DNA of 64,000 nucleotides from CAZNYN01 sp964422205 (GTDB lineage: Bacteria > Synergistota > Synergistia > Synergistales > Synergistaceae): the NCBI GenBank assembly GCA_964422205.1, contig CAYRAI010000001.1, positions 1 through 64,000 on the forward strand. Reading direction: 5' to 3'. Both the position numbers and the translations under genes were made by a program. Position 1 is the stretch's first letter; the number at the start of each line of letters is the position of its first letter. Of this stretch, positions 1-7,515 are shown one piece after another. The notes under the pieces were generated by a model that was not told where the DNA came from, searched no databases, and saw nothing but the letters and a program-made list of their open reading frames with translations.

Positions 1-1
1 G

Positions 2-55
2 AGTATGGAGGATTGGGCGAAGCGTCTGGACGGTTTTTTGGAATTTAATGGAAAT
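2..55 (+). pseudogene. RhuM-like protein fragment
   Basis: The frame starting at base 2 reads SMEDWAKRLDGFLEFNGN and then stops. This resembles the C-terminal part of virulence RhuM-family (phage-associated) proteins, where a W..(K/R)LD.FL.FN segment is typical. Only about 18 residues remain before a different gene fragment takes over in another frame, so this is at best a deletion remnant; the part upstream of the window is unseen. Confidence 0.3.
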
Positions 56-197
56 CTATCTTGAAACTTGCTCAGACAGTGATATGTATTTTTATGAAAA
101 ACTTGGATTCGAGGCAGTTGCAAAAAGTTCTTATGGGAAATGGCCAATACCTATTATTGCAATGGCAAGAAAACCTATTGAAGCCATTGTAATCTAA
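48..197 (+). pseudogene. GNAT acetyltransferase C-terminal fragment
   Basis: The frame from the ATG at 48 encodes 49 residues containing DMYFYEKLGFEAVAKS, the beta6-alpha4 region (Y.K.GF) that closes GNAT N-acetyltransferase domains. The acetyl-CoA-binding core is absent. The frame upstream of the ATG does not look like the rest of a GNAT protein. The fragment is fused directly to the preceding RhuM-like piece, which suggests a deletion junction near bases 48-60. Confidence 0.5.
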
Positions 198-282
198 ATA
201 GCTGAGTGTGTCGGAGAACAATGAACCGAGAGAGTTGGACCTGCGGACAAAAAGTTGGACTCCGAATAGGAGTTGATGGTTT

Positions 283-435
283 ATGTATACGGCAAAGCAA
301 ATAAGTGAGGTCTTAGAGACCTTTGATCGCATAGGCTCCATCACCACAGTAATAAGACAACTGGGGTATCCTTCACTGAGAAAGCGGCATGTCTCGCTTC
401 GCAGTCAGTCGCTTTGCGGTGGTTGCTTCGCGTAA
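283..435 (+). pseudogene. IS3-type transposase N-terminal fragment
   Basis: A 50-codon ORF begins MYTAKQISEVLETFDRIGSI and continues ITTVIRQLGYPSLRKR before ending. This is the N-terminal helix-turn-helix region of an IS3-group transposase (usually followed by a Tyr/Trp-containing DNA-recognition segment, missing here). Upstream lie two copies of AGTTGGAC (about 215-222 and 252-259), reminiscent of an IS terminus. Bases 198-576 otherwise hold no gene; 380-470 is a low-complexity stretch with repeated CTTCGC motifs. Confidence 0.45.
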
Positions 436-576
436 AACATGGTGAAGTGCTCACTTCGCATCGTGTGAAATGATTGCGGAGCAGTGCAAATTATAAAACG
501 GGGGATTTATTATTACGGCTGTGATGATAAAATAATGAAGTCAGATTTTGTTATCTTGAGTGGGGGAATGAAGCTG

Positions 577-1065
577 ATGGAAGATTTTAACATGCCGGAA
601 ACGAAGGATAAGGCTCTTCGATATGACGCTCTGGCAAAACATATTGAGCGTATGACTGCGCGGGAAACAAATATGACGGCAAATATGGCGAATGCTGCAG
701 CTCTGCTGAAACAGGCGTTTGGATTTTTCTGGTGCGGTTTTTATCTTAAGGATGGGGACGAGCTGGTTCTTGGGCCGTTTCAGGGCCCGGCGGCCTGTAC
801 ACGGATAGGTTTCGGCAAAGGTGTCTGCGGTACTGCCTGGAAAGAGGGACGTACCATAGTTGTCCCAGACGTAGAAAAGTTCCCCGGACACATCGCCTGC
901 AGTTCGCAGTCACGGTCTGAGATCGTTGTTCCTATTTACTGTAACGGAGAGTTTTTTGCCTTGCTGGATATCGACAGTGACCGACTCGGCGAATTCGATG
1001 AAAGTGATGCCGCAGGTCTGGAACTGTTTGCAGAGAAACTGGCAAAGAGCAAATATAACGCCTAG
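577..1065 (+). CDS. msrC: Free methionine-(R)-sulfoxide reductase (GAF domain)
   Basis: This 162-residue single-GAF protein matches fRMsr, a cytosolic enzyme that reduces free Met-R-sulfoxide with thioredoxin as electron donor. The three diagnostic cysteines are present at about residues 74 (AACTRIG), 84 (GVCGTAW) and 108 (HIACSS), with the 10 and 24 residue spacing of the characterised enzyme. The start at 577 is chosen because a GGGGG run at 562-566 lies 10 nt upstream; ATG 568 in the same frame is an alternative, and a GTG at 484 lacks a ribosome site. It stands alone between decayed sequence and a DUF3574 gene, and is probably an oxidative-stress gene. Confidence 0.88.
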   Translation: MEDFNMPETKDKALRYDALAKHIERMTARETNMTANMANAAALLKQAFGFFWCGFYLKDGDELVLGPFQGPAACTRIGFGKGVCGTAWKEGRTIVVPDVEKFPGHIACSSQSRSEIVVPIYCNGEFFALLDIDSDRLGEFDESDAAGLELFAEKLAKSKYNA

Positions 1066-1160
1066 CCACATAATATCTGCATATATTTGCTGTACTAATT
1101 TAATACAATAAATTTAAAGAAAGATAATACACAAACTCATAAAGGGAAGGAACAATAATA

Positions 1161-1583
1161 ATGAAAAAAATAATAATTCTACTTGCAATCACGCTTCTGG
1201 CCACAACAGCATGTGCTACATCTGCAGCCATGCTTGAACTTCACGACAATGCAATCTACCGTCTCTACTGCGGCGCAGGAAATGGGCCTTCTGCTGTCTC
1301 CAAAGAAGATATGGCAAAATTCGCGGACGAAGTAATTACGCCGCTGTTTCAGAGGGGATTTAGCATTGAGTATGGCGTGAAGGGACAATGGAAAATTCCT
1401 GCGGGTAAAATTATCAAAGAAGATAACTACATAGTTAACATCGTAGTCCAAGATTCACCTGAGATTCAAAACTCCGTCAAAAAGATAGGAGAGGAATATG
1501 TTAAACGCTTCCAAAAATCCGGAGCCAGCCTCTTTATGACACAAATGCCTCTTACTGACAGCTTTCAATTCTATACGAAGTAA
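1161..1583 (+). CDS. Secreted DUF3574-like protein
   Basis: The protein has 140 residues with an N-terminal signal peptide (MKKIIILLAITLLATTACA...). A cysteine at residue 18 could be a lipobox, but the -3 residue is Thr, so ordinary cleavage after ATSA is equally likely. The mature part has LYCGAGNGPSAVSKEDMAKF and GQWKIPAGKIIKEDN, the pattern of the DUF3574 family (LxxG...V....FxxxExxPRFPxGxxxxxGxGxW). Function is unknown. A GGGAAGGAA ribosome site precedes ATG 1161. The last about 26 residues recur nearly identically in a truncated copy at 7261-7359. Confidence 0.7.
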   Translation: MKKIIILLAITLLATTACATSAAMLELHDNAIYRLYCGAGNGPSAVSKEDMAKFADEVITPLFQRGFSIEYGVKGQWKIPAGKIIKEDNYIVNIVVQDSPEIQNSVKKIGEEYVKRFQKSGASLFMTQMPLTDSFQFYTK

Positions 1584-1738
1584 AGTGGTACAACGTCTGT
1601 GGCACCCAATAGTCTAACGGCTCATACAAGCGGTAGAGCGGAGAAAAGTACAATACGACAGGCTATGCCAGGAAGTTCATGGCTTCTGCTGCAGTTTCAG
1701 TAGCGCAGCCAACTATGTAAAGTCAGAGCAAGTGAATC

Positions 1739-1772
1739 TTGACATTGACATATCATTTCACAGTTGCATGAT
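1739..1772 (+). promoter_or_regulatory. Probable promoter of the flavodoxin-like reductase
   Basis: A tandem TTGACATTGACA (1739-1750) is followed 16 nt later by CATGAT (1767-1772), a 4/6 match to the -10 hexamer. It lies about 105 nt upstream of the ATG at 1877 in otherwise non-coding sequence (1584-1876, where nothing else was recognised). Confidence 0.4.
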
Positions 1773-1876
1773 AAACCGCGCCACTGGCTTATGTTTGTTT
1801 GAAAAGTGCTCTCTGCGCCGCGGCAGAGGCAAGAGAGAAGCATATTACAAAGTATGAATATGAGGTAAGCATTATA

Positions 1877-2422
1877 ATGATAAAGAAGATATTAATAATA
1901 ACCGGCAGTGCCCGCAAAGGCGGAAACAGCGACTTAATGGCTGATTCTTTTATGGAAGAGGCTGTAAAAAATGGACATCAAGTGACGAAATGGAATGTGG
2001 GCTCAAAACATTTGTCAGGATGTATTGACTGTAAGGGCTGTTTCAAAAGAGGGGTGCCTTGCAGCATAGACAATGATTTCAACGCACTGGCAAAATTATT
2101 GGAGCAAGCTGATGTTCTTGTCCTTGCTACTCCCTTGTACTGGTACAATTTCCCGTCTCAATTAAAGGCCGCAATAGACAAAATTTATGCCTATCATATT
2201 GGGAAAAGAAATTTGTCTATAAAGGAGAGCTGCCTGCTTGCTTGCGGTGAGGACGAAGGTGAAAGCTCGTTTGACGGACTGGTTTCCACATATCGCCATA
2301 TAGCTGATTTCGAAGGGTGGAAGATCAGAGGCATAATTATTGTCCCAGGTGTGGCTGACAAAGGCGCTATAAAGCAAACAGATGGATTGAAGCGCTGCGC
2401 AGAGCTTGGAAGAGAAATATGA
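1877..2422 (+). CDS. Flavodoxin-like NAD(P)H-dependent oxidoreductase
   Basis: The 181-residue protein has a flavodoxin_2/NADPH-dependent FMN reductase fold. An N-terminal beta strand leads into the FMN phosphate loop ITGSARKGGNS, and ATPLYWYNFPSQLK is the second flavin-contact loop. A cysteine group SGCIDCKGCFKRGVPC (about residues 49-63) resembles that of iron-sulfur flavoproteins, so it may carry an Fe-S cluster. ATG 1877 is preferred over the TTG at 1799 because GAGG (1862-1865) lies 11 nt upstream and the FMN motif sits at the N-terminus as usual. The electron acceptor is unknown; no partner gene is adjacent. Confidence 0.8.
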   Translation: MIKKILIITGSARKGGNSDLMADSFMEEAVKNGHQVTKWNVGSKHLSGCIDCKGCFKRGVPCSIDNDFNALAKLLEQADVLVLATPLYWYNFPSQLKAAIDKIYAYHIGKRNLSIKESCLLACGEDEGESSFDGLVSTYRHIADFEGWKIRGIIIVPGVADKGAIKQTDGLKRCAELGREI

Positions 2423-2522
2423 GAAGAGTAAACGTATTTTTGTAAACTGCAAATATTCAAAATTGCAAAGAAAATTCCACAACTTCAACAAAGGAGCATT
2501 TGCAGCGGCTTTAGGTTTTAGT

Positions 2523-2680
2523 CCTGTACTTCACAGTGACAGAGGCTGCCGATATCGCTGGCCGGATTGGATAGAACGTACAAATAGGAGAACACTAATA
2601 CGTTCTGTCCTGTCCAATTTTGGGGCCGCTCCCCTGACCCAGTTTAATACCCGCAGCATGAGCCGCCCGCGTATAAATTC
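2523..2680 (+). pseudogene. IS3-family transposase OrfB remnant
   Basis: In one frame PVLHSDRGCRYRWPDWIE and later TRSMSR are readable. These are the HSD(R/Q)G...Y catalytic-core segment and the following (T/S)RSMSxxG segment of IS3/IS150 OrfB. The residues between and around them are scrambled, and no start, DDE context or inverted repeats remain. It is a relic lying between the flavodoxin-like gene and the MFS gene. Confidence 0.5.
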
Positions 2681-2732
2681 ATGTATAATACAGTGAAATC
2701 TTTGCTGTTCACGAGTTGGGGATGGGAAACGA

Positions 2733-3881
2733 ATGCTGAAGGATAAAACGATAGCCGGGCTCAACCTTTCCGCGTTTCTTATGATGATTGGTGTAGGGAT
2801 GATTGTCTCGCTCTTTCCCCAGCGCATTCTTGAGCTTGAGGGCAGCGGAGAGAAGGTCGGCTATGTGGCATCCGCTTTTGCTGTGGCGTATATCGCGTTT
2901 CAGGTTCCAGTCGGCTCTTTGGCAGACAGATTCGGCTTCAAGCGGTTCATTGCCCTGGGGTATCTGCTCTGCTGTGCCGCCGGCCTCTGTTTCCGATTCT
3001 CCTCAAGTTCCTCAATGATTTTTATAGGACGCTTCATTCAGGGAGCCGGAGAAGTCCCAGTGTGGGCTCTCGCCCCGGCTCTGCTTTCGATTAAATACGC
3101 ATCCTCCAAAGGCTCTTCAATAGGGCTCTTCAATGCCGTCTGCTACATCGGACTCACGATCGGGCCGATTCTCGGTGTCTGCCTGTCAAAGGTCTGCGGC
3201 GAGCAGGAAATATTTCTTATCTATTTCGCGCTGTGCCTTTGCGGGGCTGTCCTGACGCTCTGGCTCGTCGAGGATATCCGCCCAAACGGCCACTCCGACA
3301 AGGTGGATTTTTCTCAGGTAACGGCCATGACAAAGGACGGTCTAGCTCTGCTGACGCTGCTAGGCATCACACTTTACGGCGCGGGCTACAGTGTGCTCGT
3401 CACGACGCTGCCCGTCTATCTGATGCAGCAAAAGGGTTTTGACCACGTTTACAGCGGAGTGTTCTTCTCGCTCTTCTACATCGCGATCAGCGTCTCCCAG
3501 CTTGTGACCGGGCGGCTTTCCGACAAATCAGGGCCCAACCGCTATATGGTGCTGGGGCTTCTGGCCTCCTCCTTCGGTTTTGCCGCCGCGCCGTACCTCT
3601 CATCGCGCCCCGCGCTGCTTGCCGTGCTGACCGTAACAAGCACCGGGCTCGGCGTTTTTTATCTTGCTTCGATGATTTTTTTGAACGAAACGGTGGACGA
3701 ACGTTTCAAAGGAACTGTCTCAGGCGCATACTACTTGTTCTTCGGGCTTGGCCTGTGCTTCGGCGCTCCGATTTTCTCCGCTGCCGCAAAATTCGCGGGA
3801 AACGTTACCGCGCTCCTCTGTTTCGCGGCCTCGTTCATAGCCCTTGCCGTAATAATGGCTGCCCGCTTCTTTAGGTCATAG
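2733..3881 (+). CDS. MFS transporter
   Basis: This is a 382-residue polytopic membrane protein with about 12 hydrophobic segments. It has the major facilitator loop 2-3 signature (GSLADRFGFKRF, about residues 62-73) and a related loop in the second half (GRLSDKSGPNRY). The N-terminal half shows FIGRFIQGAGEVPVW, the loop/helix 4-5 region of drug-exporter-type MFS proteins. It probably exports a small molecule by proton antiport across the inner membrane; the substrate cannot be told. GC content is higher than in the flanking relics. It converges on the carrier-protein gene with only 6 nt between stop codons. Confidence 0.88.
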   Translation: MLKDKTIAGLNLSAFLMMIGVGMIVSLFPQRILELEGSGEKVGYVASAFAVAYIAFQVPVGSLADRFGFKRFIALGYLLCCAAGLCFRFSSSSSMIFIGRFIQGAGEVPVWALAPALLSIKYASSKGSSIGLFNAVCYIGLTIGPILGVCLSKVCGEQEIFLIYFALCLCGAVLTLWLVEDIRPNGHSDKVDFSQVTAMTKDGLALLTLLGITLYGAGYSVLVTTLPVYLMQQKGFDHVYSGVFFSLFYIAISVSQLVTGRLSDKSGPNRYMVLGLLASSFGFAAAPYLSSRPALLAVLTVTSTGLGVFYLASMIFLNETVDERFKGTVSGAYYLFFGLGLCFGAPIFSAAAKFAGNVTALLCFAASFIALAVIMAARFFRS

Positions 3882-3887
3882 TCTCAT

Positions 3888-4232
3888 TTACTGGAAGAGT
3901 AACTCAAGAAGTTGCGGCGACATCTGTGGTGTGTATAGCTGCTGTGTCTGAGGCGGCGCAAAAGCTGATTGCGTGTTTTGCGGCATTTCAAAACCAACAG
4001 GTGTGACTTCTTTTAATTTTTCAATTTGATCTTTCAGAACAGGGGCCGTAAAAATATCCATCAAAGCAAGAGCTATGCCTTTTTGTCCAAGCCACGAAGT
4101 TAGTTGTACGGCTTTTACGGAGTCCCCTCCGAGAAGAAAGAAGTTGGAGCCCTCGTTTACATCAACGTTTGCAAAAATTTCTTTCCATGCTCTCAATAGG
4201 GTTACCTTGAATTTTTCGTTTAAAATTGCCAT
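3888..4232 (-). CDS. Orphan peptidyl/acyl carrier protein with Q/P-rich tail
   Basis: The 114-residue protein is a stand-alone phosphopantetheine-binding domain. The core FFLLGGDSVKAVQL carries the Ser (residue 38) that would receive 4'-phosphopantetheine, and the GGDS form is typical of NRPS-type PCP domains rather than of the fatty-acid ACP. Residues about 80-114 form a Gln/Pro-rich, probably disordered tail ending SPQLLELLFQ. A strong GAGGAGG ribosome site precedes the start. No adenylation, condensation, ketosynthase or phosphopantetheinyl-transferase gene lies in the window. It is either an orphan carrier served in trans or the last piece of a lost NRPS; the intact frame and RBS favour a live gene. 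Confidence 0.75.
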   Translation of the reverse strand: MAILNEKFKVTLLRAWKEIFANVDVNEGSNFFLLGGDSVKAVQLTSWLGQKGIALALMDIFTAPVLKDQIEKLKEVTPVGFEMPQNTQSAFAPPQTQQLYTPQMSPQLLELLFQ

Positions 4233-4464
4233 AACTTAACCTCCTCTTCACGTTTTTTGAGACAAAATTTTAATTAAATATCAGAATATATTGGAAAGAA
4301 AAATGTAATATCTATACAGGCGGCAATACATCGAAACCCATCCGAAGATACACACCTTAGTAGGACAGCAATGACTACTTAGTCTGATTCTGGTAAATTG
4401 TTAGTGATTAACAAGGGTTTCAGTATATAGCATTGATTTTGTCGTCAGCATTTTGCTTAAGTGA

Positions 4465-4470
4465 TATAAT
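4465..4470 (+). promoter_or_regulatory. -10 element upstream of DUF3795 gene
   Basis: A perfect TATAAT lies 50 nt upstream of the ATG at 4520, with no convincing -35 at standard spacing. A GGAGTG ribosome site follows at about 4509. Confidence 0.35.
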
Positions 4471-4519
4471 TATGAGGATAAAAGCAATGTTTTGTGTTAC
4501 TGCATAAAGGAGTGTTGAA

Positions 4520-4882
4520 ATGAAATATAATATTGCTTACTGCGGACTGGATTGTACAAAATGTGATGCATACATTGCAACTCTTAGCAATGACAATGTT
4601 TTGCGCAAAAAGACCGCCAAACTTTGGAGCGAGATGAACAACGCGCCAATTACAGCAGAAATGATAAACTGCATGGGATGCCGTGAAAACGGTATAAAAA
4701 CTCCATACTGTGAAAGTATGTGTCAGATACGGCAGTGTGCTCTCCAAAAGAAGATCAATACATGTGCGGAGTGTTCTCTGATTGAGATGTGCGAAACAGT
4801 CAAACCTGTGCTTGCCAATAGTGCCGAAGCTCAAGAAAATATCAAAATGCTAAAGCAAAAATCAGAACAACTTTTTCAATAG
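4520..4882 (+). CDS. Cysteine-rich DUF3795-like protein
   Basis: The 120-residue protein starts MKYNIAYCGLDCTKCDAY, the hallmark CGLdCxxC opening of DUF3795. It continues with regularly spaced cysteines (CMGCR, YCESMCQIRQC, CAECSLIEMC), about a dozen in total, consistent with metal (zinc or Fe-S) binding. It is widespread in gut anaerobes and its function is unknown. The GGAGTG ribosome site upstream and ATG 4520 fit. It has no operon partner. Confidence 0.8.
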   Translation: MKYNIAYCGLDCTKCDAYIATLSNDNVLRKKTAKLWSEMNNAPITAEMINCMGCRENGIKTPYCESMCQIRQCALQKKINTCAECSLIEMCETVKPVLANSAEAQENIKMLKQKSEQLFQ

Positions 4883-5170
4883 GCTATGCAGATAGTGATT
4901 CAATCAAGGAGACTCTATATGTAGCGGAATCTGTATACGTGAAACTATGCACCTCAAGTAGGCGACGACATCCAAGGTATCATGTGGATGACCGGAAATA
5001 TTATAGAATATTTAAACCGGCTGAATGCTTAAATAATAGGGTACTTTGAGCACGTCCCAATGTCATTTCTTCCTGTCGCGTTTGCAAGTTTTTAGCATTT
5101 GCCGAATGCAGGCAAGATTGCTATAAAGCTTGTGATAGCAGGGGATAGTGCCTTATCCATTTATGTAATA

Positions 5171-5243
5171 GGTGTACCGAATTTATGAATTTCCCGTGCC
5201 GTTGATTTTGTTTTGCACGAGTGAGGTCCTTCCGCCGGTACAG
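5171..5243 (+). repeat. Copy A of a diverged inverted repeat pair
   Basis: The segment GGTGTACCGAA ... CCGTGCCGT ... ATTTTGTTTTGCACG ... TGAGGT ... GGTACAG matches, on the opposite strand and with scattered substitutions, bases 22223-22294. In copy B the sequence lies in an open frame reading VPKTLMLRAVHFVLHGEVRL; here the same frame is interrupted by stops (TGA after NL). Both look like relics of one short coding element. Confidence 0.45.
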
Positions 5244-5601
5244 GTAACATCTCGGTATTTGTGTGATACTCCCGTTCCGTCGGGATTGAGAGTGTTAAAT
5301 TAGCTTTTACCTGAGCCCATTTCAATGTTTTATATCTTACTTATTTGTGTAATTGTTATGACTACATCTTTTGGGTAACGAATAGTATATATAAAGATAA
5401 CACATTGTTATCGCAAATACAAGAGGAAAAAGCGGCGGCAGAGGCAATTGTTAATTGAAAAACTAAATCCGACACCATACTCTGTGTTGCCTCGGAATAA
5501 CTCTTACAAGAGACACTTATCGTCTGCCCGTAAAGCATTTCGGACTGACGGAAAAGGACAAAGTCAGATGCTAAATCTCTGTTTTGCGCCGTTACGGAAG
5601 A

Positions 5602-5681
5602 AGTGTTGACCTTAGTTATGTCCTGTGATGGTCGCTGTAAAAGTAAACGTCAACACCAAGGTCAAAACAAAGGTCAACACT
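5602..5681. repeat. 12-bp perfect inverted repeat
   Basis: AGTGTTGACCTT (5602-5613) and AAGGTCAACACT (5670-5681) are exact reverse complements separated by 56 nt. A further partial copy, GTCAACACCAAGGTCA (5650-5665), lies inside. The role is unknown; it could be a transposon end pair, a protein-binding site or chance in decayed DNA. Confidence 0.5.
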
Positions 5682-5792
5682 CCTCCACCGGCTTTACCGG
5701 AGTTAAGCGACACGCACAAAACGGAAAGCATAGTTTTGGCTCCCTGCTTATCAGGGAGGGAGCCATTTAAAAACACACTACAAAATTAATGT

Positions 5793-6110
5793 TTAGAATT
5801 TTTTTCTTGAGACTATAAGTACACCAACCGCTATAAGCACGATGGCGGCAAAGCCCGCATTACAGCCGCCGCTTTTGTTCTCCGTCTCGTGCTTTCTCCC
5901 TGCCTCTATTGCAGCGGCAACGTCAATCTGACCGTACTTTGTATAGCCGTCACGGCAAATCGGCGTTGCCGTGCTCGTAAGCAGTGCTTTGATTTCTGCG
6001 GCCGTTTTTTCAGGGTACACTGCGGCAAGCAGAGCCGCGGCACCCGCCGCATGAGGCGCTGCCATCGATGTGCCGCTGGCATATTTGTAGCCGCTCGGGT
6101 CATATAAAAA
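5793..6110 (-). pseudogene. Subtilisin-like (S8) peptidase, 3' remnant with Synerg-CTERM
   Basis: Reading leftwards from about 6110, the frame gives DPSGYKYASGTSMAAPHAAG, the S8 catalytic-serine motif (GTSMAAPH), then the closing helix of the peptidase domain and GQIDVAAAIEAG. It ends in a C-terminal sorting signal: SGGCNAGF, a hydrophobic helix and SRKKF. The Asp and His catalytic regions and the signal peptide are missing. Upstream of about 6110 the same frame is merely the antisense of the neighbouring repeat protein. The gene is therefore 5'-truncated and cannot be an active protease. The tail marks the intact ancestor as an exported, envelope-sorted enzyme. Confidence 0.75.
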
Positions 6111-6111
6111 A

Positions 6112-7251
6112 GGCGGTGCCATCTGCAACGAAAGCAGCAGCTCTGATATAACAAACTGCACCTTTGCGGCTAATTCATCATCTGACGGCGGAGCTGTCAT
6201 GAATAAGGGCGGAACTGCCGTGATTACAAAGTGCACTTTCAATGGCAATTCTGCATTGTCCAGCGGCGGTGCAATTTACGGCAGCGCAAGCAGCATGCTC
6301 CTTTATGGCTGTGATTTTGTCAAAAACAGCGGAAAAAACGGCGGAGCAATCTACCCTGACGGCGGAACACTGACTCTTAATAAGTGTAATTTTCAACAAA
6401 ACAGCGCAATAGCGGGCGGCGGTGCAATGCGCGGCAAGTCTGCCACACAAGATATCACGGAGTGTATTTTCAGCGGGAACACTGCACGTGCAGTAAGTAC
6501 TAATGCTTCTTGGAGCGGCGCCCTCTATAACGAGGGGTGTACGCAAAATCTTACAAAGTGCCTTTTTGTCGGGAACATGGCGCTCGCCGAAGAGGAGATG
6601 AGTGCTCTGGGCGGAGCTGTTTACAACCTTGAGAGTACACAAACTGTGACAAACTGCACTTTCAGCGGCAATACCGGGGCTGATTTCGGAGGAGCCGTCT
6701 ACAACCACAGATCCAAGCAAAATGTCGTCAACAGCACATTTTGCTCAAACAGGGCGAAATACTATGGTGCGGCGATGTACAATGACAGAACGACCCCAAT
6801 TGTAGTTAACTCGATATTTTGGAATAACGAAACAAAAGACACGGAAGTCAGCAAGTGTATTATTCCGGCTACGACCCTCACAATGCAAAATTGCGTGGCG
6901 GACTACGATTACGGCGGAAAAAACAACATAGTGAAAAATCCGGAGCTCATAGCCCTCGATAAAAACCTGCAGCCGACAAGCGTTTCCGCCGACATCTACA
7001 TCTACCGACCGGCAGACAACAGCCCCGCTCGCGCAGCCGGCCACTCTGTCGGCACACACACAATAGCAGCAGAAAAAATTACGGTTCCGTCATACGACCA
7101 GACCGGCAGAATGCGCCCTTCAGAAGGATATATCGACATTGGCTCTTACCAGTCGGAAAAAACAGAATCAACAGGCGGCTGCAGCAGCGGCATACCTGCG
7201 ATACCGGCGCTGGTAATATTGACAGCCCTTTTTATATCAAGGAAGAAATAA
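6112..7251 (+). pseudogene. Right-handed beta-helix/Pmp-like surface protein, 5'-truncated, Synerg-CTERM
   Basis: The readable protein consists of about eight imperfect repeats of the type GGAIYN...TxTNCTFSGNxA (for example GGAVYNLESTQTVTNCTFSG), the pattern of polymorphic outer-membrane and beta-helix adhesin proteins. It then has a non-repeat cap and a Synerg-CTERM tail (TGGCSSGIPAIPALVIL, helix, SRKK). Coding homology begins at about 6112, well before ATG 6199 and just after an in-frame TAG at 6088, with no signal peptide. So the gene has lost its 5' half. Translation from ATG 6199 (GGAG 6186-6189) would make a cytosolic fragment. It abuts the oppositely oriented S8 remnant. Confidence 0.65.
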
Positions 7252-7260
7252 ATCACAAAT

Positions 7261-7359
7261 GTCAAACGCTTTGATAAATCAGGAGCAAGCCTCTTTATGA
7301 CGGAAATGCCTCTTACCGACAGCTTCCTGTTCTACACAAAATGCCCCATAACAGTATAG
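7261..7359 (+). pseudogene. DUF3574 gene 3' fragment (paralogue of 1161-1583)
   Basis: The frame from 7261 reads VKRFDKSGASLFMTEMPLTD and SFLFYTK, almost identical to the C-terminus of the DUF3574 protein ending at 1583 (VKRFQKSGASLFMTQMPLTD, SFQFYTK). It lacks a start and the first ~110 residues. It joins directly to the end of the beta-helix gene, so a recombination joined the two. Confidence 0.75.
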
Positions 7360-7380
7360 CCGATTCAAGCAATATCATCA

Positions 7381-7430
7381 GGCAGACAGCCGGCGTGCAA
7401 TAACTTCAATGAGCCTGTCTGCCTTGTTTC
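7381..7430 (+). terminator. Putative terminator
   Basis: GGCAGACAG (7381-7389) pairs perfectly with CTGTCTGCC (7415-7423), followed by TTGTTT. The 25-nt loop is long for a rho-independent terminator, but it lies between the relic region and the 7516 operon. Confidence 0.4.
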
Positions 7431-7515
7431 GTGTGCACAGATGTAAATACTTTCCCATTCAAAAGCTTTGAGCTAAAATAATTGGCAACGAAAGTACCCT
7501 ATAGGTGGGAAAATA

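Larger units (their letters stand above)
4883..5792. other. 910-bp stretch without an intact gene
   Basis: No credible ORF is present on either strand. It contains one member of a diverged repeat pair (5171-5243), a 12-bp perfect inverted repeat (5602-5613/5670-5681), and an imperfect GC hairpin (GGCTCCCT ... AGGGAGCC, 5741-5766) that lacks a T-run in either direction. Base composition and scattered coding-like snippets suggest decayed genes. Confidence 0.6.

Noticed and set aside
484..1065. Long form of the msrC ORF from GTG 484
   Set aside because: The extra N-terminal residues are unlike the family and no ribosome site precedes GTG 484.
5741..5766. Hairpin as a terminator for the S8 remnant
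   Set aside because: Stem is imperfectly nested and lacks a T-run on either strand.
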